64,000 nt of DNA, from positions 23,367,501 to 23,431,500 of the forward strand of contig JAYKKI010000015.1 of NCBI GenBank assembly GCA_039881145.1. The letters are read 5' to 3'. The notes beneath the pieces are model-generated. The model was not told the origin of the DNA. It was given only the letters and a program-made list of their open reading frames with translations, and searched no databases. The DNA is from Druceiella hillmani (taxonomy: Eukaryota > Arthropoda > Insecta > Lepidoptera > Hepialidae). Shown here one piece after another: positions 13,391-24,759 of this stretch (its first letter is position 1; each line of letters opens with the position of its first letter). The translations under genes and the position numbers were made by a program.

Positions 13391-13439
13391 GCCTCTACAA
13401 TGAATATTGGGACACTATCCCAATATTCATTGTAGAGGC
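13391..13439. repeat. Perfect 22-bp inverted repeat, 5-nt loop
   Basis: 13391-13412 (starting gcctctacaatgaatattgg) is exactly complementary to 13418-13439, with the loop cacta. This is a very stable 49-nt hairpin. The arms include normal mixed sequence, so this is not an A/T simple-sequence effect. Confidence 0.97.
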
Positions 13440-14382
13440 GTTGATGGAATTATAAACACTAAGAACATTTCGCAGCCAATATTCTCACTTGACTTGATAC
13501 TTAAAGTATCGGTTCGGGGGAGGGGGAAGTAAACGAGAGTGAGGAATAATTTTTAGGTTGATTAGTTCGCAAATTTCTCGCTTGACTTTTCTTAATATTT
13601 GGTAACGTCATAATGAATACATTTTACCTATTCATATAAAAGCTATACAAGCCAATCCATATATACGTATTCGAATCTCGACCTAAATCACCATCCTGTT
13701 ACACCTTCTTAATGTAATCCTTATCCTTTTATATTTTACTAATTCTAACTCTTGTAATGTTATCTCTACAGCTTTGATATTGCATAAATTTTATTTGATG
13801 CAATTTTCTTGTAAAATCTCCAATTTAAATATCACGAGATTTTCACGCATAAGCGGAAAATAAGCAATCACACATAAATCTTTTAGAATTGTCTAGCGTA
13901 TGTATATTAGACAAAAATGCATTCATGTCAAACTCTTTGGATATACGTACATTAGGCTTTTCTTATTCTTTTTACATTTGTTTATTTGTTTATATTAAGG
14001 ATATATTAAGAAAAGAAATATATTTATCATTCAACGACTGTTGAAACTGAAAGCTTAAGAAGGTAAAACGTGTGTCAACATTTTAATGTGGAAAAGTTAT
14101 ATAATTTGTCTATCAACTTGAAGTAATGAAAAATAGCATGATACGCCTGTATATTTGTCTCAATAATTAAAATGTTGAGAAAGTTTTAAAACATAAGAAA
14201 CCAATCAACTAAGTAAATAATTAGTCTCGTTTCACCAATTGTCGAAATTCAACTTCTGAGGGAATCAAAGATAGAACCAAATTTTGTATTAAATAGCACT
14301 AAAATACATTTACTAATCCGATATATGGCAAAATATCGTTTTCTTTTCATCTCCTCAACACTTCTGAAGCCATTGGTTGTTC

Positions 14383-14426
14383 TTGGCTCCACAGTTGAAC
14401 AGAATTGGCTCCACAGTTGAACAGAA
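14383..14426. repeat. Perfect 22-bp tandem duplication
   Basis: The 22-bp word starting ttggctccacagttgaacag is repeated once, head to tail, with no mismatch (14383-14404 and 14405-14426). A perfect copy implies a recent duplication. Confidence 0.97.
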
Positions 14427-14648
14427 AAAAAACACTATGCCGCAGAAACGAGACCACATTCTCATCCAAACTGCGTTCAACATTGCTTAGTCCACCGTTT
14501 GCCATTCAATTGTATACAAAAGCATGGTACTGTTATACACTTACTGTTATACCATAGTATAAATCGTTGAATTTAGAAGTCTAGAATTCTTCCTAGAATT
14601 TCATTTTAGCTAACTGACTATTAAGAAAGGATTTATGCAAAAAAAAAA

Positions 14649-14649
<1 letters not shown>

Positions 14650-14680
<31 letters not shown>
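14650..14680. repeat. Short (TA)n after an A-run
   Basis: About 12 A residues lead into tatg and then about 28 bp of TA dinucleotides. Confidence 0.9.
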
Positions 14681-14856
14681 CAATGTGTATTAAAAAGGAA
14701 CACGATCGATAGTAATTTACAGAAAATTAACAACATGTGAGTCCTAAATAAACAAAAGCACAGTGAATTTAACACTCAATAATTTTTCATTTAATTTTAC
14801 TGTCACGTCATGTTCGGGCGAAGTTAGATTCGAAGTTAAAACGTAGCCTCAAAAGA

Positions 14857-15057
14857 TTAAGAAGAAGACGCCATGTCCGTTTCGATGAAGTATTTCACAG
14901 CTTTGTTACCATTTGGTGGTGGCAAACAGTTATTCCAATTATCAATTAAGCCTCCAGTGTTTACGGTAGGAAGTCCGTTACAAACACAAAAAGCAAAATC
15001 ATTCCCGTCATTCACTTCTATAGTTTCATGTGCATAATTTGTATTATCACAATTGTA
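14857..15057 (-). other. Unassigned 66-codon open stretch, possible coding relic
   Basis: On the minus strand the frame from 15057 to the stop at 14857-14859 is open for 66 codons. Its residue mix is more protein-like than most frames here (for example FAFCVCNGLPTVNTGG, then LPPPNGNKAV). It has no ATG near its start and is preceded by an in-frame stop. At this base composition the length alone is not significant. I recognise no family. It may be a piece of a transposon protein, an exon fragment, or chance. Confidence 0.25.
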
Positions 15058-15430
15058 TTATTCTCAATAACTATTAAATGCTTATACACCCTTGAATATT
15101 GTTCGATAGAAGACACATAAACAATGCCGAAACCACACTTCATTTTCTTGGCCTCCTTTTTACAGGTTATACAGGAGTGCATCATGATTCCCTTTTGTTA
15201 CGGAATTTATGCAAAATGTATTTCTTGTTGTAGTATGATAGTCAATATAATTTATATTTTAATACGTGACATTGAATGCTTGAAAATAAGTTAAAACGAG
15301 AAAAATTCGAAAGCACGTTTTGTGTTATTGCCAAACTACAGCTACGGCTTACAATATATTAATTTAGTTTTGACCTATCTTAATTATTATTTATTTAATT
15401 ATATGCGTACTTTAATGTATATAGATGATA

Positions 15431-15486
15431 TGTGTATATATATATATATATATACATATATATATACATATATATACACACACACA
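15431..15486. repeat. (TA)n/(TACA)n/(CA)n compound microsatellite
   Basis: TA runs are broken by three taca steps and end in cacacacaca. It lies directly upstream of the LINE relic, whose recognisable protein match begins about 10-30 bp downstream. Confidence 0.93.
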
Positions 15487-15494
15487 TTGCCAGT

Positions 15495-16075
15495 AAAATT
15501 GAGATAATATTTCAAATTGGGTATCGACTTTTGATGGCAAACAGATGTTACTATGATCTAAAAAGACAACTCAAATCCAAACTTATCTCTGTTAATACAA
15601 AAATAAGTCTATAAAAAACTCTACTCAGACCTATCACTTTATATGGTAGCGAAACTTGGACAATCAATAAAGCAAAAGAGAATAGGCTACTCATTTTTCA
15701 ACGAAAGATCCTTCGGTCAATTTTTTAAGCTATCGAAGAAAATAATATCTGGAGAAGCTTATATAACAAAGAAATTTATAGCAAATATGGGCAAGCAAAC
15801 ATTTTGAGAGTAATCAAGTCCTACAGAATAAAATGGTTGGGACACGTTTTTCGACGGGAAGATTTAGATTAAGTTATAAAACTGACGTTCGTGAAGATTG
15901 AAGGTATAAAGAGAAGAAAACGTGCACAGAACAAGGTGGTTGGACAGTATAGAGAAATACCTAAACATTTTGGAAGTCAACAGGTGGCGAAACCTTGCAT
16001 CAAGTCATACTGCCTGGAGGGCGCAGATTGGGAAAGCCTTGACCTGCACCAGGCTGTAGTGCTGACAAAGAAGAA
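15495..16075 (+). pseudogene. Non-LTR retrotransposon (LINE) 3' relic, C-terminal reverse transcriptase region
   Basis: The plus-strand reading matches the well-known C-terminal part of insect LINE polyproteins downstream of the RT core. In order it shows MANRCYYDLKRQLKSKLI, then LLRPITLYGSETWTI, RLLIFQRKILRSIF, IKWLGHVFRRED, and, after a frame change near 15925-15935, RWRNLASSHTAWRAQIGKAL. In-frame stops lie at 15612-15614, 15726-15728 and 15870-15872. The endonuclease and the catalytic YxDD part of the RT are absent, so the copy is 5'-truncated and dead. Because of the frame change, the second half of the long open frame at 15891-16181 is not the true reading. Known role of the family: copying its own RNA into DNA at a nicked target. 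The family is probably RTE-like, but I cannot separate related clades from this piece. Confidence 0.88.
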
Positions 16076-16181
16076 GAATATGCAAATGAGAAACGTAATG
16101 GTTGTTACTTATATAGGAGAGGTAAAACAGCGACAAATAATAAACAAACAATTGACAAAAACTTTTCAAGTACATTTTTAA

Positions 16182-16999
16182 TTTAATATTTGTATCGCTG
16201 GTGGTGTTTAAGGCAGACTGTTTAGGTTTATGGTTTTGATTAGTAAAATGATTAATATCGCGTATTTTTAACCATAAAAAACCAACATATCATACCAACA
16301 AATCAACGCCTTTCATCCATCAATATATAAACATAGAAATAAAAAAAGTTAAAATAAACAATACCTAATTTCAAAATTCCTGCTTATGCACAAAAACTAT
16401 TTCGGCTATTCATTTAGGAAGTTATTGGGTAGAATATTTTTTTACTAAATAACAGTTTCTGACTAATGGAGAAATAACAATCATACTAATGGCGGCCGGA
16501 CACGCATATGACAATGAGAGGAGCTGTTAGTTAAGTATGGATTATTGCTTTGATATTATATTCATGAAAATGTTCAGTAAAATAGGCGTTTTTCTTAACG
16601 CACTCATGTATTTTTGCGTGATACTGAAAATAATCTAACAATAACAATTGGCAATAATTGTAAATAAAGTTTACATTTATTAATTTATTTACATGTTTTA
16701 TTAACCCTATTACTGGTCACGCCCTGTTACCATATTATTATTTCCATTTTGCGCTCATTGGCTTCAAATCTTAATAAAATATCACAGTGAAATATTAAGT
16801 AAAACATTTTTTTGGATTTTTCTCTTGCTAGAACAGTAATTGTTTGTTTCCATGAAATTATCATTTTATAGTTAAGTTTCTTTTGTTATACACTTCTTAA
16901 ATTATTGCTGCAACTGTAAAATTCATACTTAGTTACAGACACCATTTATGAATCATAATATCCAATTTCGTAAAATTTAACTTAAGACTTAATAGTAAA
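16182..16999. other. A+T-rich DNA, no gene seen
   Basis: The first part may be 3' untranslated sequence of the LINE relic, but I see no clear poly-A or target duplication that would mark its end. A small G+C-rich word, atggcggccggacacgcat, lies at about 16488-16506. Confidence 0.4.
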
Positions 17000-17033
17000 A
17001 GAAACCACATGCAATGTGACGCATGTGGTTTCT
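17000..17033. repeat. Perfect 13-bp inverted repeat, 8-nt loop
   Basis: agaaaccacatgc (17000-17012) is exactly complementary to 17021-17033, with loop aatgtgac. Confidence 0.95.
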
Positions 17034-17540
17034 CAAGAAACACAAGTTCGTATTTATATACTTGCAAAGTTGCAATAAAATTTTACTTTATTGTTGTATT
17101 TATAAAACATACACACAGATTAAGCTCAAATATCGACGAGGTCTCATTATTATTTCTTTATATCTCAATATATCTCTAAATGGTCTAAAGGGGGCCCTCC
17201 AGCAAAAGCTCACAGCCGAGCAGAAAATATAATCAGATGTCGACTTTATCCCATAGATAGTGCTGAAGAAGGTAAGTAAACAAAAGTTAGGAAAAATAAT
17301 ATGTAAAAATATTAATAGGCAATAATTGAATGTATACAATTGCTTCCATTCAAGTGATGGAAGAAAAAAATAAAGTTATATTGGAAATATCAACACGACG
17401 TTAGGACCAAAACATTGAAATTTTCACTGCAAAAGAAAAACCTGAAGTAATTAAATAGTCAAGCTCAATCAAAACCGAAGTTGCTCGTTCTGATGAAATA
17501 AGCGCCATTTATAGCTAGTTTAGACAATCCTCCCAAAGGC

Positions 17541-17725
17541 CAAGTGCCATCTTGTACGATACGGCCAATGTGGATCCAATCTATACGATTATTACACATA
17601 ATACAAAATGATAGCAAGACCAAAGAATATGATTTGTTTCGTAAATTGCGATTAGAAGTCAAAATGATTTTTAGAAGAAAAACAAAAAAAATATATTTTG
17701 TAATATATTCTACAAATCGTTATTC
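17541..17725 (+). pseudogene. Possible LINE fragment (endonuclease-RT linker region)
   Basis: The plus-strand frame reads MWIQSIRLLHIIQND, then KTKEYDLFRKLRLEVK and MIFRRKTKKIYF. The pattern 'W(I/L)..IR.L...R...........Y..LR..V....R..K..YF' is typical of the linker between the endonuclease and RT domains of insect non-LTR retrotransposons. Basic residues at regular spacing support this. No neighbouring RT or endonuclease motif is visible, and the frame closes at about 17750. It is short and begins without an ATG, so the call rests on the pattern only and could be chance. Confidence 0.35.
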
Positions 17726-17750
17726 AAACTGTCAAGTCTCTGAAGATTAG

Positions 17751-18035
17751 ACGGTAAATGTATATTATTTTCTTTCCTTTTTTTATTAGTTTATTCAAAA
17801 TTAGAAAGAAAAATATAATTTTTGTATTTTGCCACTACTTATTTTAAATACGTAAGAACGATCTCTGTTAAAACGAAAATTGTTCATTATGATTTTAATG
17901 GAAGTATTTTTTCCAAATTTGTACATTGATTACTTTGTTTTATAAATTTTTTTGTAAGTAATACAGGTTTAGTTCAGCTTCATATATTGTATTTAAAAAA
18001 ATAGTAATAGGATTTAATTTTAATCCACTTAATTT
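17751..18035. other. A+T-rich DNA, no gene seen
   Basis: Dense stops in all frames and no repeat recognised. Confidence 0.45.
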
Positions 18036-18107
18036 AAAAATTTTAATATCGACTGCTATATAGGATATGGTACCGCATTCTATCTAGCAGTAGATATTAA
18101 CATTTTT
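18036..18107. repeat. 28-bp imperfect inverted repeat, 16-nt spacer, pre-miRNA-sized fold-back
   Basis: 18036-18063 and 18080-18107 pair at 25 of 28 positions (outer aaaaa(t/g)ttaatatc, inner actgcta). The spacer is gatatggtaccgcatt. The 72-nt total, three scattered mismatches and a mid-sized loop are within the range of animal miRNA precursors, but the stem is A/U rich and there is no evidence of expression. Confidence 0.85.
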
Positions 18108-20600
18108 CATGTAGCATACACCAAGTTACACACACTAACTTGCATATTTTTTTAACACGTGTCTTTAGATATTACAAAAAGTAGAAGGGAATATTAAATA
18201 CATTTTTCGGAATATTTGAAATTTTAGAATATAAGATTTTTATTTCGAGTCTAGATATATATATTAATTAACGGTTGAAAAGAAGTAAAAAACACTACTT
18301 CTAGGTAACAAAAATGTTGAAATTTGAAAGATGGGAAAAATTTGTGTAAAGATTTGGAAATTGAGAACATAATTATGTATGCGGTTATTTTTGCAAGACA
18401 TTGCATGTAAGTATATGCATTGACGTCTTTATTATAATTTGTTATATATTGACCAGAACTACGAACACGCAATGTGTTACGATAAAAACTAACACTTTGC
18501 GATTGAAACCCGACTGCTGATAAAAAGTATGTATGTGCAACTTTATGAAGAAATGTTAAATAAATATTTTATAACTTAAAGTAGATTAGAGCGATTTTCT
18601 CGAAGTTACTCTACGAAATATGGAGATGATCTTCAATGACAAGGGCTTAGAGAGGAAAATAAAAATAAAGACAGGAGTTCATCTAATATTTCGAAGAAAT
18701 ATCGACCTTAGTTAAGGGTTATCAATGGTTTAACTGATATTGCAAAAAGTATATTAAATAATATTGATTAGTATACAATTACAAAGCTCAGTGTAAACTT
18801 CACATTTGGTTTAGTTCAATAATGAGCTGGGATAAAAATGAAAATTGAAGCAAATTATTTTTCCCACCGAGAGTATTTTCCGATTAGTCGTATCCATGCC
18901 ATCACTATTCAAATAAGTATAGTTCCATAATGGATATATTTGACACTAAACAGTAAAATATTTAACCGGAGCCCGCCTTATAATTATAAATTTCGGCCAA
19001 ATCAAAGAAAGTGCCATGATAGAATAATATAAAATCAGGTAACTCTACCGACTAGATTTCCACTAAAATCCATTCGAAAAAGTAGATTTAGAAAAATTGC
19101 AGATATAGTGAGAAATTACAGAGGTGTGCTCTAAATCAACATGTTATCATAGTACAAATACCAGATGATTTACCATTGAAAAAATATTGCTGCAAAAAAG
19201 GAAAATTTATTTTAAATTTAAAAAAAAATAAATTTTATGAGAAACTGTTATATTTCCTATTTTTTCATACCAATGTAATTATTTTGGCGTCATCAATAGG
19301 AAATAATTTTATACAATATTTAAAAAAGATAATTTTTAAAGGATAATTAATAAAAAGTTTTGCTCCAGACTTCTCCGCTTTTTATTAACCAGTCTACGAA
19401 ATTAGTTACATTAAATGCGTGTGGATGGGCGTGTCAGTCTCTTATGATGTCTTAATGTGTATGCTCGGTCCAATACCCTTATTATTGATTGACGTTAGGT
19501 AAACGTTTTGTCAAGGGCGATGTCGTATAAAGTGTATTTTAATGTACATAATTAATATGTTATTTAAACGAATGCCACGATAACATTTTAATAATGACAT
19601 TGTGGAAATGCTCTACTGAGGTGACATTTTCAATTTATTACATAATGAGTAGTGCACAAATTTTGTATGCTAGTTTTGAAAGGACTTTACCTTAAAAGTA
19701 ATTGTAATTAAGAAGTAATTGTAAATGTTTTGGATAAAATTTCCTTTCCTAAAACATTGTGTAAGGGTGTATCATGTAATGATAAACAGTAGTATAGTGA
19801 TTTCCGTTTTCTCTGATGAAAACTTGGCTTTTGAAAACTTTGGTTTTTTATTAACTTGGCCCTCGACTGTAGTCTGAAACAATTTTTGCTTTCAAAGACA
19901 AAGGTGGTATCATAAATTAAAAGCTTTATAGATCGATCTTCTATTGCGTCGATACTTTTATTACTTCCACGATTCCGTTAATAGGTCCAAATTATGACTC
20001 GATGTCCGATATAATTAATCAATGCAATGGATGTAATACGTGCCAAATGTGTGGATACTAGAAAAACTAAAAGGAAATTACCACATGAACTTGAAATTAA
20101 ATTCGCGAATAAATTTAATTTTCAGTGAAATATCAAGGGCGTTATACATCTACCGTTTAAGACGATAGCTAAAATTTACCGCCAGCTATTGGACCGATTA
20201 ATTAACATACTCAATAGTCAAAAGGATTGGGTATACGAATGGTATTTACTGAAAGTCGACAATAATGTCATTAATACAAATTAATTAATCATTTTAGATA
20301 GATACGTGCATATACACTTCCTTGCAAAAATATATAACAAAACTGATAATCAACGTTGGAAAAATTACGATATAATAAATTACTTTGCTATCGTAAAAGA
20401 ATTGCACCTGTTAACAATCAAAGCATGTGGGATCAAATATGGTCAGAGAACTTTTCCTACGGTAGAAAGAAATTTAAAATTTAATACCGGGCTGCAATTA
20501 ATCAATTCGCCTTAAAAAATAATCGGAAAGAAATATAGAAAAAAAATTGAAATTTACGGAACTCTATTCGCTATTCACATGTCGGAAGTACTTATAGGCA
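18108..20600. other. A+T-rich DNA, no gene seen
   Basis: No family recognised on either strand. The open frame at 20306-20515 is within chance length and has no known motif. Confidence 0.45.
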
Positions 20601-20602
20601 TT

Positions 20603-21254
<652 letters not shown>

Positions 21255-21763
21255 TAAAATAAAAATACCGACATAAGCTCAACGATAAATCTCAAAAACT
21301 ATGGAATTAAGGAGCGCGATTTTTTTAATAATAATATTAGACGAATGCTAATTGAATGTTATATGATTCCGAAATTCCAGCCGTCAATCACGAATTTTAC
21401 TTATATTGTAATTGAACTGAAATCATTTAGCAATATATGAATTTAGAAATTCATTAAATATTGGTGCAGGTACCTTATAATATACTACATTATTGAGAAT
21501 ATGAACTATATTATATACTTGTTATGCCGGCGAATTCATTTGCCTTAGAAAACATTGTTAATTTAACTGTAGATTAATACAGGTAGCACCATCAACTCTA
21601 ATAATTTGATAGTTTTTTTAAGTGCGGTTCGTAGTGAAAAGTTAAATCACCATATAACATTTTGTCTAAAGGAGAATTAGATTAAACATGGATAGATACG
21701 ATGAAATATGGCTTATTTATCACCCCAGATCTATAGGAATACACCAGTAAAAACTACGTGTTG
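21255..21763. other. A+T-rich DNA, no gene seen
   Basis: The words after the array (aaatctcaaaaactatggaa) resemble sequence often found near transposon ends in insects, but not enough to name a family. Confidence 0.35.
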
Positions 21764-22044
21764 CTGTGAGTGTGCGCGAGTGCACGTGCTTGCGTGCTTG
21801 CGTTTGTGTGTGTGTGCTGAGTGTGAGCGCGTCTGTGTGCGTGTGTGTGCATGTGTGTGCGTGTGTTTGCGTGTATGATTGTTTGTGAGTTTGCGTGTGT
21901 GTTTGCGTGTGTGTTTGCGTGTGTGTTTGCGTGCGTGTGCGTAAGTGTTCGTGTGTGTGTACGTGTGCATTCTTGTGTGTGCACGTGTGTACGTGTGTGT
22001 GCGTGTGCACGCTTGTGTGTGTGTGCGTATGTGTGTGTATACCG
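21764..22044. repeat. GT-rich variable repeat with GTTTGCGT units
   Basis: About 280 bp of alternating purine-pyrimidine sequence. The 10-bp unit gtgtgtttgc is repeated several times at about 21890-21930, flanked by gtgcgtgtgtg and cacgtgtgtacgtg words. Open frames on both strands are repeat products. It lies only about 150 bp upstream of the P-type transposase relic. Confidence 0.9.
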
Positions 22045-22211
22045 CATATGTAACCGCACATACATACTAATTCTACATTTTCATTATATGTATAGACAAA
22101 AAAGTGTATATTTCTTCCAGGCTACTAATAGTTTAATTGGAAATTGAAAGAAGAAATTTTATCTTCAGTTTCCCCAAATAATTTCAAACCAGCAAAAGTC
22201 AATACGAATGT

Positions 22212-22974
22212 TTAACGCCAAGAAAACAAAAAATGGAATGCCACATAGAACATCTTAAATTTATTTTACCACGAAAGAATAAGGAAGCAAAGAGACTTGA
22301 AAATAAAAAAAGTACTTTAAAAAGAAAGTGGAAAATTTGTAAGACATTTTAGGAACCTTGACGAAGAACCTTGATGAAAGAAAATAAAGATGTTTTGAAA
22401 AGCATCGGTGTTAAAAATCGAGAGTTGATTAAAAGACAGCACCAAAAGTACTTAAAAGGTCATACACCGAAAACAAAATACTCCTCAGAACATCGAGAGT
22501 TTGTATTAAAATTGCATTTTGACTCGCCAAAACAATACTATTTTGTACGGAAAGCATTTCGTACTTTTTTACCTTATTCTAGCACACTCCGAAAATGGTA
22601 TCAGTCTGTAGATGGACAGCCTGGATTCACGAAAAGATCCCTTGACGCTCTTAAAGTATTGGCTAGAGAAAGACAAAATAATGAGGTTTATGCCACGATA
22701 GTATTTGATGAAATGGCTATTAAAAGTGGTATCGAATATCACTTTCAAGGTAAAAAATTACAGTTACGTCAATTATGGTACGGCTTTGGGATCTAGCAGG
22801 AAAAATAAAGCTAAAGAGGCCTTAGTTTATCTTTTGGTACCGTTCAATGCGTCATGTAAAATTACTTTTGGATATTTCTTAATAGACGGCATAAACAGTG
22901 TTCAAAAAGCAGCGCTCTTAACTCAGGCCATACATCTAGTAGAAGAGTATAATGTATTCATGAAATGTTCATGA
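22212..22974 (+). pseudogene. P-element/THAP9-type transposase pseudogene, N-terminal half
   Basis: The reading starts in a THAP-transposase linker (LTPRKQKMECHIEHLK, from 22212) that leads into a Lys/Leu-rich coiled-coil-like segment. It crosses two in-frame stops (22348 and about 22357) and becomes the RNase-H-like transposase core: SSEHREFVLKLHFDSP, YYFVRKAF, STLRKWYQSVDGQPGF, then VFDEMAIKSGIEY. The Asp of DEMAIK (codon 22707-22709) is the first catalytic acid of the family. A frameshift near 22765-22780 moves the match to the next frame, which reads YVNYGTALG, KEALVYLLVPFN and ITFGYFLIDGINSVQK before ending at 22974. The second catalytic Asp, the GTP-binding insertion and the C-terminus are missing, as is any THAP zinc finger. 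The 141-codon open block is longer than chance predicts here. Family role: cut-and-paste transposition. This copy cannot be active. Confidence 0.92.
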
Positions 22975-24696
22975 ATAGAAACAATGAAATGGGCAACACA
23001 GTAACCACAGACTCTATCGTGATATTTACCATATTTTCATTTTAATCGGTTTACTAAATACTACTTTTGTTATATTATTTAACCTTAATTATCTAGGACA
23101 GTGTAGGGAGATAGGCATATCCTATAGCAGAGTACAAAGTGAGAGGCTTTAGAATGCTAACATAGTACTCCTAGAGAGGGAGATATTATATAAATAAAGT
23201 GAGGAATATGAGTAAGAGGCCAGATTTTTTATCAAATATTTATATTTTTACATTATGAATTGTAAATGAGTAGAATAGAATACTACAGGTATACATTTAT
23301 TTTTATTTTATCTCAATTTTTTTTTATTAATTTCAAAATGAATTAAGGTAATTAATTAATTAATTATGGTTATGACTTTCTGTACGTAAAAACTTGTCGC
23401 ATTTTACTACCTTTCCAATGAAAAACAGCCATCAAATATGAGATTGTAATTTAAGCTTGCAATATTTATTTTATTCAGTAGACTTTATCCGTGAGTTTTA
23501 TTTTTTGTAATTCAAATATTGGCTATTTCAGTAATAAAAAAATAGATTAATAAAATAAACGTACAATTAAATTTTGAACTAGAATTTTTGGACTTAAAAT
23601 ATGTGTATAAAATTATTTAAGTAATAACCAAAAACCATTAATGTTTAATTCAATAATCGTCATTCAGAATACAATAAACTTCAAGCAGACAAAAAAGTAA
23701 TTATTAAAACATTCGTAATCAATTTGAGAACGCTCCAAGTTTAGATATTGTAAATTATATTGACGTAAATCTGTGAGATACATTTGATATCAAGATAGTA
23801 AAAAGTTAGCAAATTCAAAATTAAAAGCAAGTAAGATATCTATGTTCACTCAATTCTCACGAAGTGAATTTTAAGTTAGAGGTAGCTTAGATGAGAACAC
23901 GGGTTTCACTTTGAATATCTGACTACCATTTAATGTATATGCTTAAAAAAAGCATAAGGAAATATTACATAAATTATCCTCTAAATTTTACTGGCATTGC
24001 TTGCGACTCATGTATTTTATTTATTTACGCAACGCGAGTTTTTTTTCTCTAAAATTGTTTTTACTTCAAAATTCTTCTTGATTAGAATAAATATAAGTTG
24101 TATATTTGCTTTAGTAACTTCCGTATTTTTGTCTCAACAATTTCAATTCATCCATTTTGTCCTCGGTCTTACTAACTAAGTGCAATTCAATGAAATTATA
24201 AATTCTTTACAGTTTCTAAATTGGCCTTTTGAATACGTTAGAAAGTTAAATTACTGTCTATCTCAGCTACTCCAACATTGGACGAAACTTCCGTTATGCA
24301 GACTTTTCATGGTTACTGGAATCAATTTTATGAAATATCAGTTTTATCATTTAACAATTTTATTGCGCTGCTAGTTTAATTAATACCAATTTTCAACTGT
24401 AGAGTAAGTGAGAAAAAACATTACATTTTTAATATTTTTAATTTTAGGTATAATTAAATAAGACGTTGGTTGAAAAGTGCGTAACTATTATGATATTCGT
24501 AATTATTATTTATCGTCATAATATATTATTTATGAACAAAAGGTATGCATTTGCATATATTTTCTTTCATTTTTTTTGTTGATAAAAAGCCTTGTTTTTA
24601 CTTTTTTGAATAACCTGTTTTTTTTGTTATTGCTTATTTTAACGTACATTAAGTTTTTTTTTCACTATGAGCTAAGCCATAAAATAAAATCGGACA
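22975..24696. other. A+T-rich DNA, no gene seen
   Basis: I could not find the rest of the transposase or a terminal inverted repeat of the P-type element here. There is a short (taat)n run at about 23352-23366. Confidence 0.45.
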
Positions 24697-24759
24697 ATCC
24701 TGTCATCGTTTATTTTTATTAATCATAAGTGAATTAATAAAAATAAACGATAACAGGAT
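24697..24759. repeat. 27-bp inverted repeat with one mismatch, 9-nt loop
   Basis: 24697-24723 and 24733-24759 are complementary at 26 of 27 positions (outer atcctgt(c/t)atcg, inner tttatttttattaat). The loop is cataagtga. This is the longest fold-back arm I found outside simple repeats. Confidence 0.95.

Noticed and set aside
15891..16181. 96-codon open frame taken as a separate protein
   Set aside because: Its first part is the LINE reading. After about 15930 the true LINE reading continues in the next frame (RWRNLASSHTAWRAQIGKAL), so the second part is out of frame.
21720..22147. Cys/Val-rich (plus) and His/Thr-rich (minus) open frames of 79-113 codons
   Set aside because: Products of the GT-rich repeat. 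No motif outside the repeat.
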